This document shows positions 1 through 6,783 of a stretch of DNA of 7,781 bases, piece after piece (positions within the stretch are counted from its first letter, which is position 1; each line of letters begins with the position of its first letter). The DNA comes from JAKQHY01 sp034429475. Its GTDB lineage: Bacteria > Chloroflexota > Anaerolineae > B4-G1 > SLSP01. The stretch is from assembly GCA_034429475.1 (NCBI GenBank), contig DAOUGD010000097.1, forward strand, positions 1 to 7,781, read 5' to 3'. The notes below the pieces were generated by a model. The model saw only the letters and a program-made list of their open reading frames with translations, did no database searches and was not told the DNA's origin. Both the position numbers and the translations under genes were made by a program.

Positions 1-14
1 ATCATTTCGCTCAT
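1..14 (-). CDS. 5' end of a divergent gene running off the left edge (partial)
   Basis: On the minus strand an ATG at 14-12 begins the reading M-S-E-M before the window ends. It is preceded by a strong Shine-Dalgarno, AAGGAG, on the complement of 21-26, with a six-base gap. That ribosome site is the only real evidence. The product cannot be named. The start codons of this gene and the plus-strand gene at 58 are only 43 bases apart, so the two would share a very small divergent control region. I see no convincing -10/-35 pair in it. Confidence 0.4.
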
Positions 15-57
15 AGTGTGCTCCTTGCTTACTTCGATGGTAACATAGGGAAAGCAA

Positions 58-2949
58 ATGTCAACGGCTGAGACGAGGTCTGACACAACTATGCACTTTT
101 GTCCCCACTGTGAAACCCTGCTCCCGCCGGACGCAGCAACCTGCCTAGCGTGCGGCGCCGCCGCGCCCGCCCAAGCCCCGGCCTGGACCGCCACGCTGCC
201 CGCGCCGCCCACCCACGCGCCGGTCGCCTTTGCCGGTGGCGTCCTGTTGGCGTGCGGCAGCCCGGAACACACCGCCGCCCTGGAATGGCGCGCGCTCGCC
301 GACGGGCAGCTACACCGGCAGCGATCCTTCGACCACGCCCTGATCACCGGCCTGGTCGTCCTCGGCGATCACCTCCTCCTCAGCCTCACCAGCACGGACT
401 TGTTGCGCGGCCAGGGCGCGCTCGTGCGGCTGGATGCCGCCGGGGATACAGTCTGGCGCTGGGCCGGCGGCGTGCAGCAAGTCTCCGCGCCCGCCGTCGC
501 CGGGAACACGGCCTACCTCACCGCCGACGCCACCCATTTGATCGCCGTGGATTTGCTCACCGGCGCGGAGCAAGCCCGCTGGTCGTTGCCCATCTCCGCC
601 GCCCGCGCCGCGCCCGCCGTCGCCGGGGACACGCTCCTCATCCCCTGCCGGGGGCCGCATTTGCTGGCCTGGGATGTCTCCGGTGCGCCCCGCTGGCGCT
701 TTGACGCCGCCCTGCCGGAAACCGCCTGGCTGCATCATACGCCCTTGCTGCACGGGGATACCGTCTTCACCATCAGCAGCGCCGGCCATCTCCTGGCGCT
801 GGCAGCGGAAACTGGCAAGCCGCGTTGGCAAGTCGCTATCGGGCCGCCGGGCCGCGCGCTTTCTCCACTCGTTACGGATGGGGAACGCCTCTATGTGGGC
901 GCGCGGGATGGCCTGCACGCGCTCGATTTCAACGGCCAACCCGTCTGGCATTTCCCCACCCAATACAAAATCACCGCCGCGCCGGTCGTCACGGGCGGCG
1001 TGGTCTACGCCGCGTGCTGGGATCGCCAGCTCTACGCCGTGGACGCGGCCACCGGGCGGGAACTGTGGCGCTATGCGGTGGAACGGCACAGCGAGGTGTC
1101 GCCGCTGATCGGCTCAACGGATTCAACGGATTTAACGGAAGAAGATGCTTCCGTTAAATCCGTTCTATCCGTTCAATCCGTTGAGCAAAACCCACCCTAT
1201 GCCCTCATCGCCGACACGGGCGGGGCCGTCACCGCGCTGCTTCGTCCATTGAGCGCCGCCGAGTGGGAAGCCGCCGGCGCACCCTATAAAGCCGCGCAAC
1301 TGTGGGAGAGCCTGGGCCAATCGGAACGGGCCGCCGCCCAGTACGAGGCCGCCGGCCGCTGGGAGCGCGCCGCCGACCTGTGGGCCGCGCTGAATCAACC
1401 CCTGCGCCAGGCCGAGAGCCTGCAACAGCACGCCCGCGCTCTGCCGGACGAGACCGCGCAGGCCGCGCTCTGGGAGCAGGCCGCCGCCCTCTACGCCGAA
1501 TACGAGCAACCCGCGCTGGCGGAACAATGTCGCCTTGAGGTCGCCCGCTGCCGCCATCAGCCGGAGCTGTCCCTGGACATCGAGCACGAAGGGTTACTTC
1601 TCAACGACTGGACAGTGGTACGCTTCATCGTCCGCAACGCCGGCTTCGGCCCGGCGCGCGGCCTCGTCATCCACACCGACAAGCAGTGCTTTGAGGGGCA
1701 GGTGACGCACACGCAGCGCATCGCCACGCTGGAAGCCGGGGAGCGGGATGTGCAAATGCTCGACCTCAAGCCGCTGGAAGCCGGGAACAGCGTGCCGCTG
1801 CGGGTGACGATGGAATTCACCGATCACGCCGGAAGCCCGTTGACCTGCCAACAGACTATCCACCTGCCTGTGGCGCGGGAAGCGGCGGTGCGCGCGGCCC
1901 ACAGCCACACGCAAGTCTTCCGCGCCGTGCCCCGCTTTGTGGATATGGAAATCCGCATCTTCAAGCGCGCGGCTGGCGGCTACCCGGTCGAAATCACATT
2001 GGCCGGGCAGCAGCATTTTGCCGGCGTCATCACCGAAGACTTGGCAGCCTGGGTAACCTCCGGCAACGATGCGGCTGACGGTCGCCGCCTGTTCGCCGCC
2101 CTCACCGCCGATCCGGCGCTGGCGCACGCCTGGGCGCGCGGCCGGGGGCAGGCCGCGCGGCGGCGCGTGCGCCTGTGGCTGGATGTGACCGCCCCGGAAC
2201 TACATCCTTTGCCGTGGGAAGCGCTGTGCGAGGACGGGCTGCCGCTCGCGGCCTGTGACGCCACGCCCTTCTCGCGGTATTTGCCCACCACCGAGGCGTG
2301 GGGCAATGCCGTGACCACCCGCCCCATCCGGCTGCTGGCCGTCGTCGCCAATCCCACCGATCTGGCGGAACTCGGCCTGGCCCCGCTGGATGTGGCGCAG
2401 GAACAGGCCATCCTCCAGGCGGCGTTGACCCAGTCGCACGACTTCCAGGTGGAGTTCCTGGAAAGCCCGGCAACGCTGGCTCGGCTGGAAGCACGGTTGC
2501 GGGAGGGGTATCACCTGCTGCACCTGGTGGGGCACGGCGCTTTCAACGCCCGTAAACAGCAAGCGGCGCTGTATCTGCAAGACTCAGCCGGGAAAGCGCA
2601 GGTCGTGACCGAGGCGGCCTTCGCTGCAATGCTGGCGCGACAAAATATCCGCCCCGGTTTGATCACGCTGGCCGCCTGTCACGGCGCGACGCGGGCCACG
2701 GCGGATGCGTGGCGTGGGTTGTCGCCCGCGCTGGTGCAGGCGGGCATCCCGGCGGTGGTGGCGATGCAGGGCGCGATCCCGCTGGCGACGGCGCAAGCCT
2801 TCACCGGCGCCTTCTACCGCGCGCTGGTCGCACACGGCGCGGTGGATGTGGCCCTCAACCAGGCGCGCAGCCTGCTCATCAGCCAGGGCCGGGCCGAAGT
2901 CGCGCTGCCCGTCCTGGTGATGCGGTTGATGGATGGGCAGGTGTTTTGA
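58..2949 (+). CDS. Zinc ribbon, PQQ-type beta-propeller, helical repeats and CHAT caspase-like protease
   Basis: This is a 963-residue multidomain protein, probably a cytoplasmic sensor-protease: there is no signal peptide or membrane segment. Residues 15-32 form a zinc ribbon (C15, C18, C29, C32; CxxC-x10-CxxC). Residues about 52-398 contain about eight PQQ/WD-like blades with the recurring pattern P-x-V-x-G, a VY-type strand, L-x-A-x-D and G-x-x-x-W. Residues about 400-500 are Ala-rich amphipathic helices like TPRs (KAAQLWESLG, RAAAQYEAAG). Residues about 505-605 look like an all-beta Ig/CARDB-type domain. From about 625 to the end is a CHAT module, with the typical LPWEAL (W720) and the likely catalytic pair H826 (HLVGHG) and C874 (LAACHG). 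CHAT proteins are clan CD peptidases, and several act in bacterial conflict and programmed-death systems. The target here is unknown. The ATG has an AGGG element at 47-50. A palindromic insert occupies codons 352-378. No frameshift is seen. Confidence 0.9.
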   Translation: MSTAETRSDTTMHFCPHCETLLPPDAATCLACGAAAPAQAPAWTATLPAPPTHAPVAFAGGVLLACGSPEHTAALEWRALADGQLHRQRSFDHALITGLVVLGDHLLLSLTSTDLLRGQGALVRLDAAGDTVWRWAGGVQQVSAPAVAGNTAYLTADATHLIAVDLLTGAEQARWSLPISAARAAPAVAGDTLLIPCRGPHLLAWDVSGAPRWRFDAALPETAWLHHTPLLHGDTVFTISSAGHLLALAAETGKPRWQVAIGPPGRALSPLVTDGERLYVGARDGLHALDFNGQPVWHFPTQYKITAAPVVTGGVVYAACWDRQLYAVDAATGRELWRYAVERHSEVSPLIGSTDSTDLTEEDASVKSVLSVQSVEQNPPYALIADTGGAVTALLRPLSAAEWEAAGAPYKAAQLWESLGQSERAAAQYEAAGRWERAADLWAALNQPLRQAESLQQHARALPDETAQAALWEQAAALYAEYEQPALAEQCRLEVARCRHQPELSLDIEHEGLLLNDWTVVRFIVRNAGFGPARGLVIHTDKQCFEGQVTHTQRIATLEAGERDVQMLDLKPLEAGNSVPLRVTMEFTDHAGSPLTCQQTIHLPVAREAAVRAAHSHTQVFRAVPRFVDMEIRIFKRAAGGYPVEITLAGQQHFAGVITEDLAAWVTSGNDAADGRRLFAALTADPALAHAWARGRGQAARRRVRLWLDVTAPELHPLPWEALCEDGLPLAACDATPFSRYLPTTEAWGNAVTTRPIRLLAVVANPTDLAELGLAPLDVAQEQAILQAALTQSHDFQVEFLESPATLARLEARLREGYHLLHLVGHGAFNARKQQAALYLQDSAGKAQVVTEAAFAAMLARQNIRPGLITLAACHGATRATADAWRGLSPALVQAGIPAVVAMQGAIPLATAQAFTGAFYRALVAHGAVDVALNQARSLLISQGRAEVALPVLVMRLMDGQVF
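1112..1186. repeat. In-frame palindrome made of 9-bp units inside the propeller gene
   Basis: The left arm (1112-1141, 30 nt) and right arm (1148-1186, 39 nt) flank a 6-nt loop. The arms are built from 9-bp units of the type CAACGGATT/TAACGGAAG. The left arm has three units and the right arm, read in reverse complement, has four. The outer and inner units match exactly, and the extra unit is in the right arm. All units are multiples of three, so the reading frame stays open and the insert encodes a Ser/Thr/Asp-rich then Ser/Val-rich peptide (STDSTDLTEE and VKSVLSVQSV). The peptide interrupts the last blade exactly at the turn between SPLIG and YALIAD, where other blades have only one or two residues. 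Its A/T-richer composition differs from the surrounding gene. This looks like a mobile or amplified palindromic repeat tolerated in a surface loop. Confidence 0.85.
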
Positions 2950-2997
2950 GTGAGGCAGGGTTGACAAGTCCCTTCTTTGTTGCGGATTGATTGCCTT

Positions 2998-3033
2998 GCC
3001 GGGCCGGAGATGATCTCCGGCCCGGCAGTTTTC
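2998..3033 (+). terminator. Hairpin terminator between convergent genes
   Basis: A perfect 13-bp stem (2998-3010 with 3014-3026) closes a 3-base loop and is followed on the plus strand by AGTTTTC. It lies 48 bases after the stop of the CHAT gene and 22 bases before the end of the convergent minus-strand gene. The T-run is short and starts two bases after the stem. On the minus strand the stem is followed by AAGGCAA, so termination should favour the plus-strand transcript. The stem may still slow polymerase arriving from the other side. Confidence 0.75.
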
Positions 3034-3047
3034 AGGAAGGAAACGGC

Positions 3048-4514
3048 TTACCAGAAATCCGGCGGCGGCAAATGCAACGCTTCGGCGTAGGCAAACAGCG
3101 CGTAGCACACCCAGGCCAGGGCGTCTTCCGCCGCAGCAACCTGCTCCGGCGGCGGCACCACGCCGCTGGTTTGGCCCATCAACACCTCCGGGTGCAACTG
3201 TGCCACCACCCGAAACTCCGTCTCGTTCCGGCGAGGCGTGCCGGGCATCACTGGGTACACGTCCAACGTCGGCCCCACAGCCAGCCCGTGATATTCCAGA
3301 AAGCGGCCAATCACCGTCTGCATCCGGTGCAAGATGACGGGCGTGCTCCAGCGCATCGTCTTGGCGCCACGTTGTAGGGCGCTGCGCAAGGCGGTATGCA
3401 AAGCGGGATGCAGGATCAGATATTGCTCCAGGAGATACAGTGATTCGCGCGGATACTGGGCGGATTGCCACGGCGTAGCATCCAGTGGATGCGAGGCCGC
3501 ATAGATCACCTGCATCATATCGAAGAAGAGCGGCGCCGCCTGCGCCGTGATGGTTTCCAAGCCGTGGAGGGCAATGTGCTCGGCGTAGGCCAGCAACACA
3601 CAATGCTGCTGCTCCGGCGTGTAGCGACACACATCCGCCGGCAGGTCTGGTCGGTGCGTAGCGCGCACCGGCCCGGAGTCAGAGGCGCCCTTCCCCGCGA
3701 AACTGGCCGTCTGCGCCGGGTCGAACAGCGAACGCCATTGGGGATGCGCGGGAGGTTCGGCCCAGTCCGGGTCGGCCAGGAAGTCCGCCAGAGGACGGGC
3801 CACAATGGCAAACGGCAGGCTGTCGTGATACTCGCGCGCGACAGTGCGGGTGCCCTTCTCCCAGACGGCCAGGGTACTCTCCCACTCGGCGTTAGCCACG
3901 TTGAATAGCACCCGCACCGTCGGCGCGACGGCGCGCCCGGCCTTGCTCTGGAAGAAGGCGACTTTGTGGCGCAGGCTTTCTACGATCCGACCCAGGTGGG
4001 ACATAGTGACGTGCTGTTCAACCTCGAACAGTGCGGTGACGCTGGCGGGCAGGGTGATGCAATGGTCGGGGCGCAGGACTTGCTGCTGCCCATAGGGGAA
4101 CGGCTTGTCGGTGACCACGGTCAGCCCCGCCGCCTGGGCCGCCAGGTGGACGCGCTGCATCGCGTAGGCATGGGCCACGGTGAGGGCAGTGTTGAGTTCG
4201 CAAGGGTGCGCTTGAGACGCGCCGTGTTTGCGAAGCAGGGCAGCGCCGGTCTCGCCGAGGCGGTAAATATTCCGTCCCGCGCCGCGTTCGTCGGGGCGGT
4301 GCAGGGTGAAGGACAGCTTAGGCAGCAGCGTGTCATTGGTCAGGGCGGTACAATGTTCCAGGAAACGTTTGACCTTGGACCCGGTGAGTGCCGTCATTTG
4401 GCCGATTTGCTCCCGGTCGGCCACGCCTGTAACGGCGACACCCCGGAGCGCCTTGAGCCAGACATCGCCATATTTGCGCGTCAAGGTGCGCGCTAACTCA
4501 TCCAAGTTAAGCAT
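3048..4514 (-). CDS. Replication-relaxation-like protein with winged helix and PD-(D/E)XK-like core
   Basis: This is a 488-residue protein and the last gene of the minus-strand cluster. Residues about 20-95 look like a winged-helix DNA-binding domain, ending in IYRLGETGAALL. Residues about 110-200 follow the layout of the replication-relaxation family: a conserved AHAYAMQRVHL helix, then LRPD (D150), a strand with FEVE (E164, E166) and a helix carrying K184. D150 and E164/E166 are spaced as in PD-(D/E)XK-like folds, though activity cannot be judged. Residues about 280-488 are a mostly helical C-terminal extension that I do not recognise. Family members are found on plasmids and integrative elements and are linked to replication or mobilisation, which fits the neighbours. 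The ATG is supported by GGAGG on the complement of 4520-4524. The gene lies 98 bases after the coiled-coil gene on the same strand. It could instead be a transcription regulator. Confidence 0.65.
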   Translation of the reverse strand: MLNLDELARTLTRKYGDVWLKALRGVAVTGVADREQIGQMTALTGSKVKRFLEHCTALTNDTLLPKLSFTLHRPDERGAGRNIYRLGETGAALLRKHGASQAHPCELNTALTVAHAYAMQRVHLAAQAAGLTVVTDKPFPYGQQQVLRPDHCITLPASVTALFEVEQHVTMSHLGRIVESLRHKVAFFQSKAGRAVAPTVRVLFNVANAEWESTLAVWEKGTRTVAREYHDSLPFAIVARPLADFLADPDWAEPPAHPQWRSLFDPAQTASFAGKGASDSGPVRATHRPDLPADVCRYTPEQQHCVLLAYAEHIALHGLETITAQAAPLFFDMMQVIYAASHPLDATPWQSAQYPRESLYLLEQYLILHPALHTALRSALQRGAKTMRWSTPVILHRMQTVIGRFLEYHGLAVGPTLDVYPVMPGTPRRNETEFRVVAQLHPEVLMGQTSGVVPPPEQVAAAEDALAWVCYALFAYAEALHLPPPDFW

Positions 4515-4581
4515 AGTAACCTCCGTGAATGAGGGGCGTCCATAAATATGCAGAGAGGGTAAACGCCCTATGAATAAAGAT

Positions 4582-4609
4582 TTGGATTTGCGGACAGGGA
4601 TTTGTGGAC
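4582..4609. repeat. Two imperfect 14-bp direct repeats in the intergenic gap
   Basis: The 98-bp gap between the coiled-coil gene and the replication-relaxation-like gene (4515-4612, about 48% GC) holds two adjacent 14-bp units, 4582-4595 and 4596-4609, identical at 11 of 14 positions, with the core GGATTTG(C/T)GGAC. A weak inverted pair, GGGCGT (4534-4539) and ACGCCC (4563-4568), lies closer to the downstream start. Either could bind a regulator controlling the last gene. Two copies are too few to be certain, and I see no clear promoter. Confidence 0.35.
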
Positions 4610-4612
4610 GGG

Positions 4613-5227
4613 TTATGTCGCGCGACCATTGAGCGCCTCCTGCTGCTGGAACACAAGACTGTTGAGGGTCTGTATCTGCTGCCGCAACGCCTGCTTGTCC
4701 CGTTCCGCCTGGGCCAACTGTATTTCCAGGGTGTAGATGCGCGTGTCGCGTTCGGTGAGTTGCCGGGTCAGATCTGTCACGGCGGCGGAGTGGGCCAGCC
4801 GTTGGTCGGTGTTTTGACTACGGCAGTCGGCCAGCATCGCTTTCAGCTCCGCGTGAGCTTGTTCTTGTTGTCTGATCTGCGTCTGCCGGCGGGCAAGTTC
4901 CTCATACAGGTAGGTCAGGTTCTTGTCTGCCGCGCTCTGTGAAGCGAGCAGGTCATGGGTCATAGCATCCAGCACCTGGGGGGCGAACTGCCGACACCAG
5001 GCCAGGGTCGTGAGGTCGGCCGGCCGCGTAGCCGGGAGGTGTTGGAGGAGGCTGCGGGTAAGTTGGGCCAATACCTCGTTGTGCCTTGATGCCTGGAATC
5101 CCTGCGCCCGCAGTGACTCCAGGTGAGCATCCTGCGCCTGCCAGGCGTGCCGCAACGTGGCGACGACTTCCCAGCGGGCGCGGTCGAGGATAACCTCCTC
5201 ATCTACAAACAACCACTTGAAATTCAT
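4613..5227 (-). CDS. Small coiled-coil protein of unknown function
   Basis: This is a 204-residue protein that I do not recognise. Residues 1-95 are probably a helical globular domain that starts MNFKWLFVDEEV. Residues about 98-200 are rich in Gln, Glu, Arg and Leu with heptad-like spacing (LYEELARRQTQIRQQEQ, LTRQLTERDTRIYTLE), so a long coiled coil is likely. No signal peptide, membrane helix, zinc site or catalytic motif is seen. The start is well supported by AGGAGG on the complement of 5232-5237, four bases before the ATG. It sits 51 bases after the initiator-like gene and may act as a structural or partner protein of the replication cassette, but that rests only on position. Similar stretches occur in KfrA-type plasmid proteins, but I see no clear N-terminal helix-turn-helix to support that. 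Confidence 0.75.
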   Translation of the reverse strand: MNFKWLFVDEEVILDRARWEVVATLRHAWQAQDAHLESLRAQGFQASRHNEVLAQLTRSLLQHLPATRPADLTTLAWCRQFAPQVLDAMTHDLLASQSAADKNLTYLYEELARRQTQIRQQEQAHAELKAMLADCRSQNTDQRLAHSAAVTDLTRQLTERDTRIYTLEIQLAQAERDKQALRQQIQTLNSLVFQQQEALNGRAT

Positions 5228-5278
5228 TTTTCCTCCTAAAAGTTTGAACTGAGTGAAAGGTTACAAGTCAGTAGTTTT
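5228..5278. other. AT-rich intergenic stretch with strong ribosome site
   Basis: Only 17 of these 51 bases are G or C, which stands out against the GC-rich genes on both sides. On the minus strand it carries AGGAGG (complement of 5232-5237) for the coiled-coil gene. The rest could hold a promoter or, if the 27-bp repeats upstream are origin iterons, a duplex-unwinding element. No convincing -10/-35 pair is visible. Confidence 0.4.
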
Positions 5279-6031
5279 TCAGGAGCGCGCGGGCACAAAG
5301 CGCACCGTCCGCACGGGAAAGCCGGAGGCACGTAACGCCGCCCGCAGAGCCAGGTCGGCCTGCCCGTCATCCAGGGCGCGCGCACGCGCCGGATCGGGCA
5401 CGCCGACGATCAAGACCGGTAGTCCGGCGCTGCTGTGCGCCAGTTCCAGGCCCATCGTGCCGGCAAACCACGTGGCGGTGAGGTCCGCCGGGAGTTGCTG
5501 TAGCAGCGTGGCCCAGAGCGCCCGCGCCTGCTCACGTTGCGGATCGGGCGCCGGGCAGACCTCCGCCAGGCGGGTGTAATCCACCGGCGCATAAACCACC
5601 GGGGCCGCTGGCGGAGCATTCGTAGTTGGGGTCAGCGGTAGGGCATCAGGAGTTTGTCCCACCGGCGAGGCAACGGTCACTTGTGCCGCCGGTGAGTCAT
5701 CAGTAAGATGTGCCACAGGTGAAACATCAGGAACTTGTATCGCCGGTGGGTCATCGGTAGTAGGCGGGACGCACGGTTGCAGCCAACGCCGCCCCGGTTG
5801 CGTGGATTTGCGCAACAAACCCGCTACGGCCAGTTCATCGAGCAGGCGCGCGAGGTGGCTGCGACTGTAGCCGCCCATCCACCGCTGCAAGTCCGCGTTG
5901 GTGGGGGTGATCGCTTCCCCCTCTGCGCCAGACAACCTCCGTAGTACCGTCCACAAGTAGGCTGCCTGCGGGCTGATCCGCCGCGCGGCGACGGCTGCAA
6001 ACAAGACCGAGGGCACGTTGGCAGCGCTCAT
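5279..6031 (-). CDS. Replication-initiator-like protein: winged helix, repeat linker, DnaA domain I-like C-terminus
   Basis: This 250-residue protein has three parts. Residues about 20-77 form a helix-turn-helix/winged helix (PTNADLQRWMGGYSRSHL then LLDELAVAGLLRK). Residues about 86-148 are a Pro/Ala/Ser/Thr linker made of 9-residue repeats. Residues about 165-247 resemble DnaA domain I: LW173, then LTATWF aligning without gaps to LPATEF of E. coli DnaA, a strand-Pro segment (VLIVGVP) and a final TVRFV strand. DnaA domain I recruits the replicative helicase. The E. coli helicase-contact residues Glu21 and Phe46 align to W188 and about A215, so partner contacts probably differ. No AAA+ or DnaA DNA-binding domain IV is present; the winged helix probably replaces the latter. 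The ATG overlaps the loader stop as ATGA and has GGGAGGG on the complement of 6036-6042, suggesting translational coupling. A role as initiator is inferred; a primosomal adaptor is the alternative. Confidence 0.75.
   Translation of the reverse strand: MSAANVPSVLFAAVAARRISPQAAYLWTVLRRLSGAEGEAITPTNADLQRWMGGYSRSHLARLLDELAVAGLLRKSTQPGRRWLQPCVPPTTDDPPAIQVPDVSPVAHLTDDSPAAQVTVASPVGQTPDALPLTPTTNAPPAAPVVYAPVDYTRLAEVCPAPDPQREQARALWATLLQQLPADLTATWFAGTMGLELAHSSAGLPVLIVGVPDPARARALDDGQADLALRAALRASGFPVRTVRFVPARS
5588..5749 (-). repeat. Six tandem 27-bp repeats encoding the initiator linker
   Basis: Units on the plus strand are 5723-5749, 5696-5722, 5669-5695, 5642-5668, 5615-5641 and 5588-5614. They encode PPAIQVPDV, SPVAHLTDD, SPAAQVTVA, SPVGQTPDA, LPLTPTTNA and PPAAPVVYA. 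The first four are clearly related at the DNA level, roughly TCACCGGYGGCACAAG followed by TNCCTGATGCC; the last two are degenerate. A seventh, worn unit may precede them at residues 86-94 (tail ACTACCGATGAC). Several units keep A- or T-ending codons (TCA, CAA, CCT, GAT) that are unusual in this GC-rich gene. Candidate roles are iterons of an origin or simply a linker expanded by slippage. Confidence 0.75.
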
Positions 6032-6783
6032 TGCGCCCTCCCGGTAAGCCGGTAGTCGGCCCCCACCACTCGCACGAACTGCACAAACCCGGCCTCGTGC
6101 AAGCGGCTGTTCAGCCGGGGGTCAAGATCGCCCAACTCGCAGTTGGTGACCACCACAGTGGGGAGCCACGCCTGGTAACGCGCGTTGACAAGCTCGAACA
6201 GCGTCTCGGTTGCCCAGTCCGTCTGGCTTTCCGTCCCCAGATCGTCCAGGATGAGTAATTGACACTCCTGGCTCAAGGTCAACAACGTGTCGAAGTCGCC
6301 CCGCTTGTAGCCGCTGCGCAGCAGATTCAGTAAGGCCGGGACGATGAAAAACAGCGTCAGCGCTGGGTCCGAGCGGGTGGCCTGGAAATTGGCGATGGCC
6401 GCGGCTAAATGCGACTTGCCGGTGCCGACGTCGCCGGAGAGCACCAAAAAACCGCGGGGATCGAGCGCGAAGGTCATCGCAGCCTCAAGGGCGGCCTGCA
6501 CCGCGGCGCTGACGGTATCGCACCGGAACGAGTCAAAGGTTTGGGTCAACGCCCGCCCTCGCAGTTGCGTGTAGGGTGCGATTACCGCCTGGTACCGCTC
6601 ATAAGCTCGCCGATGGCGCTGTTGGGCCACCTGCGCCCCACAGGCCGGGCACGGCAGCAGTTTACCGAAGTCGGGCTGTCCCACCGGCGCATCACTGCGC
6701 ACTCGCCGCAGCCCCTGGCAACGTTCACAGTAGGGCAAACCATCCGGCAAGATCGGGCTGTCAACCGGCCAATCACTGACCAT
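6028..6783 (-). CDS. DnaC-like AAA+ helicase loader with zinc finger
   Basis: This is a 251-residue ATPase of the DnaC/IstB/DnaI group, expected to load the replicative DnaB helicase. An N-terminal four-cysteine zinc finger (C19, C22, C45, C48) is followed by a linker helix and the AAA+ core. The core shows Walker A GDVGTGKS (117-124), Walker B LLILDD (176-181), sensor-1 VVTN (211-214) and a probable arginine-finger segment RLNSRL (223-228). The reading frame stays open 103 codons further upstream, but that part lies inside the DnaD-like gene and has no family similarity. I chose the internal ATG because of GGGGAGG just ahead of it. The result is an 11-base overlap with the gene before and an ATGA overlap with the gene after, so the three are probably translationally coupled. 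An IstB transposase helper is unlikely: no IstA is nearby and the neighbours are primosomal. Confidence 0.88.
   Translation of the reverse strand: MVSDWPVDSPILPDGLPYCERCQGLRRVRSDAPVGQPDFGKLLPCPACGAQVAQQRHRRAYERYQAVIAPYTQLRGRALTQTFDSFRCDTVSAAVQAALEAAMTFALDPRGFLVLSGDVGTGKSHLAAAIANFQATRSDPALTLFFIVPALLNLLRSGYKRGDFDTLLTLSQECQLLILDDLGTESQTDWATETLFELVNARYQAWLPTVVVTNCELGDLDPRLNSRLHEAGFVQFVRVVGADYRLTGRAQ

Noticed and set aside
310..1089. Minus-strand open frame of 259 codons opposite the propeller region
   Set aside because: The propeller repeats on the plus strand are clearly coding; this product is low-complexity Gly/Arg/Pro sequence.
1112..1186. CRISPR or attachment site reading of the 9-bp repeat palindrome
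   Set aside because: There are no spacers, the units are only 9 bp and contiguous, and the reading frame is kept. No integrase or second att-like copy is seen.
1937..1945. DnaA-box-like TGTGGATAT in the CHAT gene
   Set aside because: It is a single near-match within coding sequence, with no cluster of boxes nearby.
2961..2990. TTGACA -35-like hexamer after the CHAT gene
   Set aside because: No acceptable -10 element lies at the right distance and no plus-strand gene follows.
2584..3630. Minus-strand open frame of 348 codons across the end of the CHAT gene, the terminator and the last cluster gene
   Set aside because: It overlaps two well-supported genes and reads through the hairpin terminator. 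Its product is rich in Arg, Gly and Ala with no family pattern, a typical GC-rich shadow.
3966..4496. Plus-strand open frame of 176 codons opposite the replication-relaxation-like gene
   Set aside because: It is antisense to a coherent domain-containing protein and shows no recognisable motif of its own.
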